Shown one piece after another: positions 53,403 through 62,569 of a stretch of DNA of 64,000 nucleotides. Numbering within the stretch: position 1 is the stretch's first letter; the number at the start of each line of letters is the position of its first letter. The DNA is taken from assembly GCA_910575035.1 (NCBI GenBank), contig CAJTDL010000006.1:62001-126000 (forward strand), given 5' to 3'. Under the pieces are notes generated by a model. That model made no database searches. It had not been told where the DNA came from and saw only the letters and a list, made by a program, of their open reading frames with translations. Both the position numbers and the translations under genes were made by a program. The stretch comes from Lachnospiraceae bacterium. Lineage in GTDB: Bacteria; Bacillota; Clostridia; Lachnospirales; Lachnospiraceae.

Positions 53403-53735
53403 ATGAATATTGACGATTGGAAATCCCAGCTCAAAAGAGGGACCCTTGAATTTTGCATTCTGCTGATGATAAAGAAAAAGCCGTCTTATGGATATGAGAT
53501 TATCAGCACATTAGAAAAATACCCTATCATGGCAGCGAAAGAAAACACCATTTACCCATTGCTCCGAAGGCTGCTGAAGGAAGGATATATCTCCTCCTCA
53601 TGGCAGGAAGGCCTGGAAGGGCTGCCGCCGAGAAAATATTATTCCATGACGGATAAGGGGCTGGATTATCTGTCTATGATGTTTGTGGAATGGGACAATC
53701 TGCTGCATGCAGTCACTGAACTGAAAGGAGAATAA
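53403..53735 (+). CDS. PadR-family transcriptional regulator
   Basis: 110 aa, the compact PadR type. QLKRGTLEFCILLMI, YGYEIISTLEK, ENTIYPLLRRLLKEGYISSS and PPRKYYSMTDKGLDYL form the winged HTH. Followed 4 bp later by a DUF1700 gene, a common pairing in Firmicutes. Autoregulation through the inverted repeat in its promoter is likely. Confidence 0.94.
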   Translation: MNIDDWKSQLKRGTLEFCILLMIKKKPSYGYEIISTLEKYPIMAAKENTIYPLLRRLLKEGYISSSWQEGLEGLPPRKYYSMTDKGLDYLSMMFVEWDNLLHAVTELKGE

Positions 53736-53739
53736 AGCC

Positions 53740-54309
53740 ATGGAAAAAATATTAACGGAATACCTTGAAAAAATGGAAAAGCATTTAAAGCCAATCGCTG
53801 TTGCAGAGCGTAGTGACATTATCAGGGAAATCAAAAGTGAAATGCAGGAATTACAACGCGCCAGGATCCCGGCAGAACAGATTATTGAGCGGTTAGGGAG
53901 TCCAAAAGATTTGGCAAAATCCTATCTTGGAGGCCTCCTGTCAAAAGAAAGCGGCTTTTCTTGGAACAGGCTTTTGGCTGTCTGCGCATTTTACAGCCTT
54001 GTAGGCTTTTCTGGATTATTTATCATTCCCTGTTTAGCAATCATCGCCCCTGTTTTTATTGCCTGCGGGGTTGCCGTCCCAATTTTAGCCGCAATTAAAA
54101 TGGCTGACTATATTTTTAACCTTGGCCTCCCCTATATGGAAAATATCCACGTCGTCCTTGGCGGCATTGAAGAATTAAATCCCGTTGTGGAATTTATTAT
54201 TTCATGTTTGGCTGGCATTTTGCTCTATTGGGCTGGACGGGGCGCTTGGAAACTGCTGCTGTCTTACTGCAAAAAGGTAAGCAGGGCCAAAAGCAGCCTG
54301 TCCATTTAA
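53740..54309 (+). CDS. DUF1700 membrane protein
   Basis: 189 aa. The soluble N terminus (about 1-65: EKILTEYLEKMEKHLKPI, EIKSEMQELQ, IIERLGSPKDLAKSYLGG) is typical of DUF1700/HAAS proteins. About three or four hydrophobic segments follow (82-125 and 140-175). The PadR/DUF1700 pair often serves membrane-stress or antimicrobial response circuits; here the role is unproven. Confidence 0.9.
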   Translation: MEKILTEYLEKMEKHLKPIAVAERSDIIREIKSEMQELQRARIPAEQIIERLGSPKDLAKSYLGGLLSKESGFSWNRLLAVCAFYSLVGFSGLFIIPCLAIIAPVFIACGVAVPILAAIKMADYIFNLGLPYMENIHVVLGGIEELNPVVEFIISCLAGILLYWAGRGAWKLLLSYCKKVSRAKSSLSI

Positions 54310-54415
54310 TATACATACCATTTTCCGCCTTTCCATAGGGCATGGGGCTGACGCATGGGCTATTATATACATACCATTTTCCGCCTTTTCATAGGGCGTG
54401 GGCTAACGCATGGGC
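54309..54415. repeat. Tandem duplication over a gene 3' end
   Basis: Two copies with a 56-bp period (54309-54360 and 54365-54415), both running from ATATACATACCATTTTCCGC to ACGCATGGGC, with a few differences. The second copy contains the stop codon and last codons of the alpha/beta hydrolase gene. Confidence 0.8.
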
Positions 54416-55338
54416 AGAATCCCATTATAAAACGCCGCCACATCCGCATACACCTGCTCTTTTCCTGCCTCGTTCAGGATCTCGTGCCGCATGTTTGGAT
54501 ACAAATGGCTGCTGACGTTTTGGTATCCGGCCTTCTTCATCAATTCCACTGCATCCTGAAATTTTTTCTCATTGATCATGCAGGGATCTGCTGCGCCGGA
54601 AATAAAGAGTATAGGCAGCCCGGGATTCTCCATAGCCCATCCCTGCCTTGCATAAGTCTGCTTCACCAGCCAAAGGAGCGCTTCATACCCATTCAGGGTA
54701 AAGGTAAAATTGCATAAGGGATCGTTATTGTATTCCTCCACCACCTTCCTGTCACTGCAGATCCATGCATGGGGCAGGTTTTCGTTTTCAAAGGGCTTCT
54801 CAAAATTCCTGGAAAACAGCGCATCAATCACGCTGCTTCTGGCATGGCCTCCCTTTCGCCTTTGGAGCAGCCTGTCAATGGCAATCCCAATGCCAGCCAT
54901 GGAATTTTCACTGGGGCACCCGCACACCACCAGCCCGTCGATTGCCCTGTCATGCTTTTTTGCATAGCACCGCACAGCCAAAGAGCCCATGCTATGGCCA
55001 AACAGAAAATAGGGCTTCCCAGGAAACTGGCCTTTTATCTCCTCTGTCACCTGGTATAGGTCCTCCACCAGGGCTTCCCCGCCATTCTCGTAAAAATACC
55101 CCAAATCTTCTGGATTCCGGATACTTTTCCCATGTCCCCTGTGGTCATGGATTACACAGGCATAGCCTGCCCTGGCCATAAATTCCATGAAGGGAATATA
55201 ACGCTCCTTATGCTCGCACATTCCATGGGAAACCTGCAGTACGGCCTTTGGATTTTGCGGCATAAGCAGCAATCCATCCAGACGCAGCCCATCCTGCCTG
55301 GAAATAATTTCTAACTGTTTTTTTTGCAGCCCTTCCAT
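54403..55338 (-). CDS. Alpha/beta hydrolase (monoacylglycerol lipase / lysophospholipase type)
   Basis: 311 aa. Oxyanion region HGMCEHKERY, nucleophile Ser in LFGHSMGSLAV, acid Asp in FISGAADPC, and His in YPNMRHEILNE make a full triad. The HDHRGHGKS motif is typical of Hydrolase_4 members. Likely cleaves short or lyso-lipid esters. Start ATG 55338 has GGAGG 8 nt upstream. Downstream of and codirectional with the MBL gene, 19 bp apart. Confidence 0.92.
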   Translation of the reverse strand: MEGLQKKQLEIISRQDGLRLDGLLLMPQNPKAVLQVSHGMCEHKERYIPFMEFMARAGYACVIHDHRGHGKSIRNPEDLGYFYENGGEALVEDLYQVTEEIKGQFPGKPYFLFGHSMGSLAVRCYAKKHDRAIDGLVVCGCPSENSMAGIGIAIDRLLQRRKGGHARSSVIDALFSRNFEKPFENENLPHAWICSDRKVVEEYNNDPLCNFTFTLNGYEALLWLVKQTYARQGWAMENPGLPILFISGAADPCMINEKKFQDAVELMKKAGYQNVSSHLYPNMRHEILNEAGKEQVYADVAAFYNGILPMR

Positions 55339-55357
55339 ACTCTTAGCCTCCATCTGT

Positions 55358-56116
55358 TTATTCTTGTGGTATTGTAATCTCCTGATTCTCATGCCCCACT
55401 GCAAGGATTCTTTCCTGCTGCTCTGGCGGAAGCCCTTTGCGGTATTCCTGGATCAGCGCATACTGTTTCCAAAAATGCATGGGAACCACATACTTCGCCT
55501 TTACATGCTCCATAAAATACTGGATTCCCAGAAACTGGTCCTGCTCCTGGCGGGGATCTACCACTACAAATGCAAGGCCAATCTCCCGCCCAGCCAGCAG
55601 CCCAATCTGTTCTTTGTAGGCACGTTCCTGGTATTCATTAAATTCCTCTGGCTCCCCTTCCCATTTCCACCAGTTCAGATCCCCCGCATGGTAGATGGCT
55701 GTCCCAGAAACTGTCACTAAAAACGCCACGCCGCTGTCTGTAGAGAGCAGCGTCTCAATCTGAACCCCATCAACTTCTATTTGCTCATTGTGCTTCATAT
55801 AAGTGATTTTTTCTCTGATCCCCTCTTTCACTCCCAGGTTCCTTAACACAGAGCTGCCCAGCTTCTTTTTTACTTCTTTGGCAAAAATGTAATGAATATT
55901 CGGATATCTCCCGCTCCACTGCAATACCTCCGGTGAAAAATGGTCTCTGTGGCTGTGGCTGGAAAATACATAAATGGGCGTATTCTCCGGCAGCTCTGGC
56001 ATCTTTCCATGGTAGGTGCAGTTGGGCACGCCCACCCCATTATAATAATCAAATACAAATGCTTTTCCTTCTGTCTCCACGCAAAAAGCGCTGTGGTGTA
56101 TATATGTGAATTTCAT
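55358..56116 (-). CDS. Metallo-beta-lactamase-fold hydrolase (UlaG-like)
   Basis: 252 aa. Metal motif SSHSHRDHFSP (HxHxDH), later AIYHAGDLNWW (Asp) and VPMHFWKQY (His). It begins KFTYIHHSAFCVETEG, as in small MBL-fold proteins of the UlaG-like group. Substrate unknown. ATG 56116 has GGGAGCG upstream. First gene of a pair with the alpha/beta hydrolase. Confidence 0.9.
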   Translation of the reverse strand: MKFTYIHHSAFCVETEGKAFVFDYYNGVGVPNCTYHGKMPELPENTPIYVFSSHSHRDHFSPEVLQWSGRYPNIHYIFAKEVKKKLGSSVLRNLGVKEGIREKITYMKHNEQIEVDGVQIETLLSTDSGVAFLVTVSGTAIYHAGDLNWWKWEGEPEEFNEYQERAYKEQIGLLAGREIGLAFVVVDPRQEQDQFLGIQYFMEHVKAKYVVPMHFWKQYALIQEYRKGLPPEQQERILAVGHENQEITIPQE

Positions 56117-56222
56117 AATAAAAACGCTCCCTCTTTCATTATGCTTAAGAAAACAATTAATCATCCAAAACAATCAGCTATTGATATTATATCCCTTTCA
56201 ACAATGATGTCAACATAAGAAA

Positions 56223-56263
56223 GAAGCTGCTGGCACATTATTTCGGAATGTGCCGGCAGCTTC
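56223..56263 (-). terminator. Terminator of the hydrogenase operon
   Basis: 17-bp stem GAAGCTGCCGGCACATT / AATGTGCCAGCAGCTTC with one G-U pair and a 7-nt loop, then TTTCTTATGTT on the minus strand. Confidence 0.85.
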
Positions 56264-56286
56264 CTGGTTCCCATTATCTTATTTTC

Positions 56287-57993
56287 CTATCCCTGTTTCC
56301 CCTGCAGATATTCCACATGCAGCAATTCATGCTCCCGGTTCTTCAGCAAGTCATTGTACAAACTCTCCACCAATGGGTTCTCCTCACTCCGCTTAATCTG
56401 GAGCGCCTTGTCGGTTTTGTAAAGACCCTCTGCCCGGAGCCTCTTTTCTGTGGACCGGGCAAATGGCTGCCCTGCCCCTGCCACGCAGCCGCCGGCACAT
56501 GCCATGACTTCCACAAAGTCAAAATGCTCCTCGCCGCCCTCAACCTTCTGCAGCAGCCGGTCCGCATTCCCAAGGCCGCTTACCACCGCAATCCGAAGCT
56601 GCCTGTCCTGATAGGGAAGCTCGCATACCTTCACGCCTTCCATGCCCCGCAGCCCAATAAATTCAATATCCTTCAGCGCCTTCGGGCTCTTATCCTCTGC
56701 AACCCGGCGTACAGCGGCCTCCGCCACGCCGCCGGTAGCCCCAAAGATCACGCCTGCCCCAGAATAAATGGAGAATGGCATGTCATAAGCCTCTGGCTCC
56801 AAACGGTCAAAGCGGATCCCAATCTCCCGAAGCATGGTGATCACCTCGGATGACGTCAGCACATAGTCAATATCCGGGATTCCCTTCCGCTTAAACTCCT
56901 CCCTGGAAGCCTCAAATTTCTTGGCCGTGCATGGCATAATCGCCACAGATACCGTTTCCATGCCCTCTTTTTTATCCTGCTTCTTATAGTATTCCTTAAT
57001 CACTGCCCCAAACATCTGCATCGGTGATTTTGCCGTGGAGACATAGGGCATTAAATGGGGGTACTGTGTCTCCACAAACCGGATCCATGCCGGGCAGCAG
57101 GAGGTGAACAGGGGATATTTCCGCCCTTCTTCCCCTAAGGACTCCAATAATTCTTCCGCTTCCTCAATAATCGTCAGGTCTGCCCCCAAAGCCGTATCAA
57201 AAATAGCGTCCACGCCAAGCCTGCGCAGGGAGGCGACCAGCTTCCCGATGGTGTTCTCCCCTGGCTCATAGCCATAGGCTTCCCCCACTGCCACGCGGAC
57301 TGCCGGGGCAATCTGCACCACCACCCGTTTCCTGGGGTTGTGGATGGCTTCCCAAACATCATGGGTATCCTGCTTGATGGTGATTGCGCCAGTAGGACAG
57401 ACTGCCGCGCATTGCCCGCAGTTGACACAGTTGGTGTCTGCAATGTCTTTGCCAAAGGCCGTGGAAATTTCCATGCTGGCTCCCCGGTGGGCAAAGTCAA
57501 TAGCGCCTACATGCTGGATCTCGCTACAGACCCGCACACAGTCCCCGCATAAAATGCATTTATTGGGGTTGCGCACAATAGACTTGGAGGAAGTGTCAAG
57601 GGGGCGGATGGGCTTTGTATTCTCAAAGCGCACGCCTGGGATCCCAAACCTGGTGGCCAGCTCCTGGAGCTTGCACTTCCCATTCTTCTCACAGGTGGTA
57701 CAGTCCCTGCAATGGGCCGCCAACAGCAGCTCTAAAATGCGTTTCCTGTGGTAATAAAGCTGTGGGGTATTTGTATGGATCTCCATCCCGTTTTTCGGGG
57801 GCGTAGAGCAGGAAGCGATAATGCCGCCCCATTTGTCCTCCACCACGCACATACGGCAGGCGCCGTAAATGGACAGGTCAGAATAATAACAAAATGTCGG
57901 TAGAATAATTCCTGCCTTCCGAATGACTGCAAGAATATTTTTCTCATCAGTGAACTCCACATGCTCACCGTCTATCATCATATATTTTTTCAC
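56287..57993 (-). CDS. hydA: [FeFe] hydrogenase catalytic subunit, HydA of a HydABC complex
   Basis: 568 aa. Evolves or takes up H2 with ferredoxin and NADH through HydBC. N-terminal [2Fe-2S] cysteines (C35, C46, C49, C62), then HCRDCTTCEKNGKC (His-ligated cluster), two [4Fe-4S] motifs (CILCGDCVRVC, CVNCGQCAAVC), and the H-cluster: L1 TSCCPAW (297-303), L2 MPCTAKKFE (353-361), L3 MACAGGCVAGAGQP (497-510), where the common Pro after the first Cys is Ala. GTG 57993 is 9 nt from GGAGG; GTG 58002 would touch it. Confidence 0.96.
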   Translation of the reverse strand: MKKYMMIDGEHVEFTDEKNILAVIRKAGIILPTFCYYSDLSIYGACRMCVVEDKWGGIIASCSTPPKNGMEIHTNTPQLYYHRKRILELLLAAHCRDCTTCEKNGKCKLQELATRFGIPGVRFENTKPIRPLDTSSKSIVRNPNKCILCGDCVRVCSEIQHVGAIDFAHRGASMEISTAFGKDIADTNCVNCGQCAAVCPTGAITIKQDTHDVWEAIHNPRKRVVVQIAPAVRVAVGEAYGYEPGENTIGKLVASLRRLGVDAIFDTALGADLTIIEEAEELLESLGEEGRKYPLFTSCCPAWIRFVETQYPHLMPYVSTAKSPMQMFGAVIKEYYKKQDKKEGMETVSVAIMPCTAKKFEASREEFKRKGIPDIDYVLTSSEVITMLREIGIRFDRLEPEAYDMPFSIYSGAGVIFGATGGVAEAAVRRVAEDKSPKALKDIEFIGLRGMEGVKVCELPYQDRQLRIAVVSGLGNADRLLQKVEGGEEHFDFVEVMACAGGCVAGAGQPFARSTEKRLRAEGLYKTDKALQIKRSEENPLVESLYNDLLKNREHELLHVEYLQGKQG

Positions 57994-58006
57994 GTCAGCC
58001 ACCCTC

Positions 58007-59896
58007 CTACACTTCTTTTACCGCATGGAAATTACAGCCTTCTTTGCAGGCCCCACACTTGATGCATTTTGCCGGGTCAATGGTAAACGGCTTCTTGACC
58101 TCCCCAGAAATCGCCCCTACCGGGCAGAGCTTTGCACACTTGCTGCAGCCCTTGCACAGCTCTGGGTCAATCTGCAGAACCGTCAAAGCCTTACACTGCC
58201 CTGCCGGGCATTTTTTGTCCACCACATGGGCCAGGTATTCCTCACGGAAGTATTTCATGGTGCTTACCACAGGAGAGGCCGCCGTCTTCCCAAGGCCGCA
58301 CAGGGCTGTTGCGGAAATGGTCTCTGCCAGTTCTTCTAACATGGTGATATGCTCCATGGTGCCCCTGCCCTCACAGATATCATTCAAAAGCTCCAGCATC
58401 CGCTTGGTGCCCTCCCGGCAGGGGATGCATTTCCCGCAGGACTCGTTCTGGGTGAAGTTCATAAAGAACCTTGCCACTTCCACCATGCAGCTCTTGTCAT
58501 TCATTACCACAAGGCCGCCGCTCCCGATCATAGCCCCTACCTTCTTCAGGGAGTCGAAATCCAAATGCAGGTCTAAATGGTCTTCGGTCGGGTTGATGCA
58601 AAGGCATCCGCCAGAGGGGCCGCCAATCTGCACAGCCTTAAACCCGCCGCCCTTTACGCCGCCGCCAATGTCAAAGATCACCTTCCGCAGCGGGGTGCCC
58701 ATAGGCACTTCGATGAGCCCCGTATTCATAACGTTTCCAGTCAGGGCAAAGGCCTTAGTCCCATGGTTCTTGTCAGGCCCTAAGGTCTTGTACCATGCGG
58801 CGCCCTTATTTATGATGGGGGGCACATTGCAGTAAGTCTCCACATTATTCAATACGGTGGGCTTCCCAAAAAGCCCCTTCTCCACGGTACGGGGCGGCTT
58901 TACCCTTGGCATTCCCCGGTTCCCTTCGATGGATGCAGTCAGCGCAGAGCCTTCCCCACAGACAAATGCGCCTGCCCCCTGGCTGATCTTCAGGTCAAAA
59001 CCAAAGCCAGAGTTTAAGATATTCTCTCCCAGCAGCCCCTTTTCGGTAGCTTTACAGATTGCCGTCTGCAGGCGTTCCACTGCCAGCGGGTATTCCGCAC
59101 GCACATAGATATACCCATAATGGGCTCCCGTAGCGATTCCGGCTATCAGCATGCCTTCAATGACGCGGTGGGGATCCCCTTCCATCATGCTTCGGTCCAT
59201 AAATGCCCCTGGGTCGCCTTCGTCCCCATTACAGACAATATATTTTATTTCTTCCTTCTGGTCCAGCACCTGCTGCCATTTCCTGCCAGTAGGGAAGCCG
59301 CCGCCGCCGCGCCCGCGCAGGGAAGCCTCAGACACCTCGTCCACAATCTGCTGGGGGGTCATGTCAAACAATGCCTTTGCCACAGCGCTGTATCTGCCTA
59401 CCGCTATGTATTCCTTAATGGATTCCGCGTTGATATGGCCGCAGTCCTCCAAAGCCACCCGGGTCTGCTGCTTATAGAAAGGAATCTCCTCCTGGCGCTC
59501 ATAGGCTTTGCCCTCCGGGTCATGGTATACCAGACGCTCAATGACCCTGTCATTGACAATGCTCTCCTCAATAATCTCCTCACAGTCCTCCACATGGACT
59601 TTGATATATAAAATTCCCTCTGGCTCAATCCGCAGCAATGGGCCCATCTCACAGAACCCGTGGCAGCCAGATTTTTTCAGGCCGATGCTCTCATCGTGGG
59701 GCTCTTTTTCCAGCACCAGGGAACATTTAATGCCCCTGGCTATCAGTATTTCCTGCATTTTGGCATAGATGTTCAAAGATCCTCCAGCCACGCATCCAGT
59801 TCCAGCGCAGATTAAGATCTGCTTGCGCTGGGTCTTGAGGGAGTTTGCATATTCTTTCCTTTTTCTTTCCAGTTCTTCCCTTGTATTAATTCTCAT
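58007..59896 (-). CDS. hydB: NADH-linked flavin subunit HydB (NuoF-like)
   Basis: 629 aa. Thioredoxin-like [2Fe-2S] domain at the N terminus (CAGTGCVAGG; CHGFCEMG), then the NuoF core: NADH/FMN-binding RGRGGGGFPTGRKW and NGDEGDPGAFMDRSM, and the [4Fe-4S] motif SCGKCIPCREG. The C terminus adds two more [4Fe-4S] motifs (CKGCSKCAKLCP, CIKCGACKEGC). This layout is that of bifurcating hydrogenases. ATG 59896 with GGAGGCTGCAG, overlapping hydC by 11 bp. Confidence 0.96.
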   Translation of the reverse strand: MRINTREELERKRKEYANSLKTQRKQILICAGTGCVAGGSLNIYAKMQEILIARGIKCSLVLEKEPHDESIGLKKSGCHGFCEMGPLLRIEPEGILYIKVHVEDCEEIIEESIVNDRVIERLVYHDPEGKAYERQEEIPFYKQQTRVALEDCGHINAESIKEYIAVGRYSAVAKALFDMTPQQIVDEVSEASLRGRGGGGFPTGRKWQQVLDQKEEIKYIVCNGDEGDPGAFMDRSMMEGDPHRVIEGMLIAGIATGAHYGYIYVRAEYPLAVERLQTAICKATEKGLLGENILNSGFGFDLKISQGAGAFVCGEGSALTASIEGNRGMPRVKPPRTVEKGLFGKPTVLNNVETYCNVPPIINKGAAWYKTLGPDKNHGTKAFALTGNVMNTGLIEVPMGTPLRKVIFDIGGGVKGGGFKAVQIGGPSGGCLCINPTEDHLDLHLDFDSLKKVGAMIGSGGLVVMNDKSCMVEVARFFMNFTQNESCGKCIPCREGTKRMLELLNDICEGRGTMEHITMLEELAETISATALCGLGKTAASPVVSTMKYFREEYLAHVVDKKCPAGQCKALTVLQIDPELCKGCSKCAKLCPVGAISGEVKKPFTIDPAKCIKCGACKEGCNFHAVKEV

Positions 59897-60389
59897 CTGC
59901 AGCCTCCTCTCCAACTCCTGCCTCCGCCTTCAGTTCCTTTATCAGCTCCCTGGCCTTTTCCGGAGTCATGGCTGCATGCACTGCATCATTCACCGTGCAG
60001 ACTGGCGCAAGGCCGCAGGCTCCCAGGCAGGATACGGTCTCAACCGTAAACAGCATGTCATCTGTTGTAGGATTTTGGGCAGTTACGCCCAACAGGCTGC
60101 GGATCTCATCTAAAATTGCTGTGGACTTACGCACATGGCAGGCTGTCCCGTCGCAGATCTTAATCACATACTTTCCCTTTGGATCCAGGGAGAAATTCTC
60201 ATAAAAGGTTGCTACTCCATACACCTTCGCTTCACTTAAATGCAGTTTTTTGGCAATGTAGCAAAGCATTTCTTCTGGCAGGTAGCGGTATATCTGTTGG
60301 ATATCCTGCATAATCGCGATTACTGCCGTCGGGTCGTAACTATGGGACTCTAAAATCTCATCCATTACTTTCTGCTCTTTCGCTTCCAA
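59886..60389 (-). CDS. hydC: [2Fe-2S] subunit HydC (NuoE-like)
   Basis: 167 aa. Thioredoxin-fold [2Fe-2S] protein: CDGTACHVRKS and VSCLGACGLAP supply the four Cys. Start is TTG 60389, 7 nt after GGAGG; the in-frame ATG at 60365 has no ribosome site, so the rare start is preferred. First gene of hydC-hydB-hydA. Confidence 0.93.
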   Translation of the reverse strand: MEAKEQKVMDEILESHSYDPTAVIAIMQDIQQIYRYLPEEMLCYIAKKLHLSEAKVYGVATFYENFSLDPKGKYVIKICDGTACHVRKSTAILDEIRSLLGVTAQNPTTDDMLFTVETVSCLGACGLAPVCTVNDAVHAAMTPEKARELIKELKAEAGVGEEAADEN

Positions 60390-60483
60390 CCTTTCTCCTC
60401 CTTCTTTGCGTATTTGGTTGCTTTTGGTATATTTTCAAGGGAAAACAGGGGGGCATTTTTAGGCGCTCCTCTGTTTCCTTCCT

Positions 60484-60512
60484 AGTATAGCATCGCGAAA
60501 ACATTAACGCAA
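60484..60512 (-). promoter_or_regulatory. Probable promoter of hydCBA
   Basis: Minus strand: TTGCGT (60507-60512), 17 bp, TATACT (60484-60489), about 95 nt before the start codon. Confidence 0.5.
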
Positions 60513-60635
60513 TTATTTTGTTAAGAAATCGAGGGATATTTTGGTTGGAAAATCCTGGCGGGGCAATCGGCATGGCATTAATTTCCCTGTCCATGATAAA
60601 TACAATAACCGTTGGCGCCTTTGTGTTTTCCTTTG

Positions 60636-60790
60636 CACTTATCAAAGCGTCGGGCGGTGAAATGCCGGGGGATGGATATCGGTGCCTAGCCACTCCCATC
60701 GCCAGTAACTTAAGTATTCTACAGAAAGGAGCCAGAAAGCAGCTAAGCCACTCCCTGACCCCATTTTCCAAGACTATTAAAATAAGGAAC
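60636..60790 (+). repeat. Degenerate dispersed repeat copy
   Basis: CGCCAGTAACTTAAGTATTC (60705-60724), then CAGCTAAGCCACTCCCTGAC; CTCCCTGACCCCATTTTCCA matches 34145-34167 (CTCCCTGACTACGTTTTCCA). Part of the 467-bp gap 60390-60856; besides this and the hyd promoter I see nothing in it. Confidence 0.55.
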
Positions 60791-60856
60791 TGCCGTCCCT
60801 GCAAGCTTACATCCAGATAATCTTTCCACTATCCTGCGTCCAGATTGCAAAACTTC

Positions 60857-61405
60857 TTATGTATCAGACGGATCCTTTTCTACAAATTCCTTTTTATACC
60901 TCTCCATGCAATATTCAATGCATCCCACAGCCTCAATGGAGCCGCCAACCTCCCCTACTTCGGTATCCTTCCCTTCCAGGCTCTTATATGTGGAAAAGAA
61001 GTGCTGCAGTTCCTCAAAAATATGTTTCGGCAATTCACTGATATCTGTATATCCCACATAAGTGGGATCCCCATAGGGAATGGCAATGATTTTCTCATCT
61101 CCCATGCCGCCGTCTTTCATCTTCATAACACCAATCGGGTAGCATCTTACAAGGGTCATGGGCTCAATTGCCTCTGAACAAAGCACCAGCACATCCAATG
61201 GGTCTTTGTCGTCCCCATAGGTCCTGGGGATAAATCCATAATTCATGGGATAATGGGTTGCCGTGAACAATACACGGTCTAAGAGCAGCATCCCTGTGGC
61301 CTTGTCTAACTCATACTTCTTATTACTGCCCTTGCTAATCTCAATCACCGCTATAAAATCTGTCGGATATATCCGGTCTTCGCCTATATCATGCCAAATA
61401 TTCAT
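60857..61405 (-). CDS. ppa: Inorganic pyrophosphatase, family I
   Basis: 182 aa. Cytoplasmic; hydrolyses pyrophosphate. Metal Asp cluster GDDKDPLDVLVL, substrate loop MNYGFIPRTYGDD, and KYELDKATGMLLLDRVL fit the soluble family I. GGAGGGCGTT precedes the ATG. It follows prfA by 39 bp and may share its transcript. Confidence 0.96.
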   Translation of the reverse strand: MNIWHDIGEDRIYPTDFIAVIEISKGSNKKYELDKATGMLLLDRVLFTATHYPMNYGFIPRTYGDDKDPLDVLVLCSEAIEPMTLVRCYPIGVMKMKDGGMGDEKIIAIPYGDPTYVGYTDISELPKHIFEELQHFFSTYKSLEGKDTEVGEVGGSIEAVGCIEYCMERYKKEFVEKDPSDT

Positions 61406-61444
61406 AACGCCCTCCTTTGTGCAATATAATGCCTGCTAATAGTT

Positions 61445-62521
61445 TCAGGGCTTATCCTCAAAGTTGCTTAGCTTCGCAGCCTGGTCAGCCGCAATGCAGG
61501 CGTCCACAATTTCCTGGATATCCCCATTCATGACTTTGTCCAGCTTGTACAGCGTCAGGTTGATGCGATGGTCTGTCACACGGCCCTGGGGGAAATTATA
61601 AGTACGGATCTTCTCGGAACGGTCGCCTGTGCCAATCTGGCTTCTCCTGGCCTCTGCCTCTGCATCGTGCTGTTTCTGGCACTCAATGTCATAGAGCTTT
61701 GCACGGAGCAGTGCAAACGCCTTGTCTTTATTTTGAAGCTGGGATTTTTCTGTCTGGCTGTAAATGACAATCCCTGTTGGGTAATGGGTCAGGCGTACGG
61801 CAGAATCCGTTGTGTTGACGCACTGGCCGCCATTGCCGGAGGCGCGCATAACGTCAATACGGATGTCTTTTTCGTCAATGACCACATCCACATCTTCGGC
61901 TTCTGGCATTACGGCAACGGTAATGGTGGAGGTGTGGATACGGCCGCCGGATTCTGTCTCCGGCACACGCTGCACCCGGTGTACGCCGGATTCGTATTTC
62001 ATAACCGAATAGGCGCCCTGGCCAGAGATCATAAAGGTCACGTTTTTCATGCCGCCAATGCCGATTTCCTCACATTCCATAGTCTCCACTTTCCAGCGCC
62101 TGCCTTCGGCAAAGTGGACATACATGCGGTAAACCTCAGCGGCAAATAAGGCAGCCTCGTCCCCGCCAGCGCCAGCGCGGATTTCTACAATTACATTTTT
62201 GTCATCGTTGGGATCCTTGGGGAGCAGGAGGATCTTCAGCTTGCTTTCCAGCTGCTCCACCTTCTCCTTAGAGCCGTTTAGCTCCTCTTTGGCAAGCTCC
62301 CGCATTTCCTCGTCGCTTTCTTCCTCCAGCATGGCCAGGGAATCCTCAATGTTCTGCCTGGCCTGTTTGTATGCCTTGTAAGACTCCACAATAGGAGCCA
62401 GGTCGCTCTGCTCTTTCATCAGCTTGCGGAAACGATTGGTGTCATTTGCCACATCTGGCTCGCTGAGCTGGTTCATGATCTCTTCAAACCTAAGAAGGAT
62501 ATCTTCTAATTTATCAAACAT
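61445..62521 (-). CDS. prfA: Peptide chain release factor 1
   Basis: 358 aa. Reads UAA and UAG. GGQ motif [15 protein letters not shown], and PET at the stop-codon recognition site ([14 protein letters not shown]; PxT motif). ATG 62521 has GGAGGCTCTTAAC; the frame upstream to 62545 is not needed. It lies 48 bp after prmC, whose product methylates the GGQ glutamine. Confidence 0.97.
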   Translation of the reverse strand: MFDKLEDILLRFEEIMNQLSEPDVANDTNRFRKLMKEQSDLAPIVESYKAYKQARQNIEDSLAMLEEESDEEMRELAKEELNGSKEKVEQLESKLKILLLPKDPNDDKNVIVEIRAGAGGDEAALFAAEVYRMYVHFAEGRRWKVETMECEEIGIGGMKNVTFMISGQGAYSVMKYESGVHRVQRVPETESGGRIHTSTITVAVMPEAEDVDVVIDEKDIRIDVMRASGNGGQCVNTTDSAVRLTHYPTGIVIYSQTEKSQLQNKDKAFALLRAKLYDIECQKQHDAEAEARRSQIGTGDRSEKIRTYNFPQGRVTDHRINLTLYKLDKVMNGDIQEIVDACIAADQAAKLSNFEDKP

Positions 62522-62569
62522 GTTAAGAGCCTCCGTTTCTTTCATGTATGGATATGCTATATTTATGGT

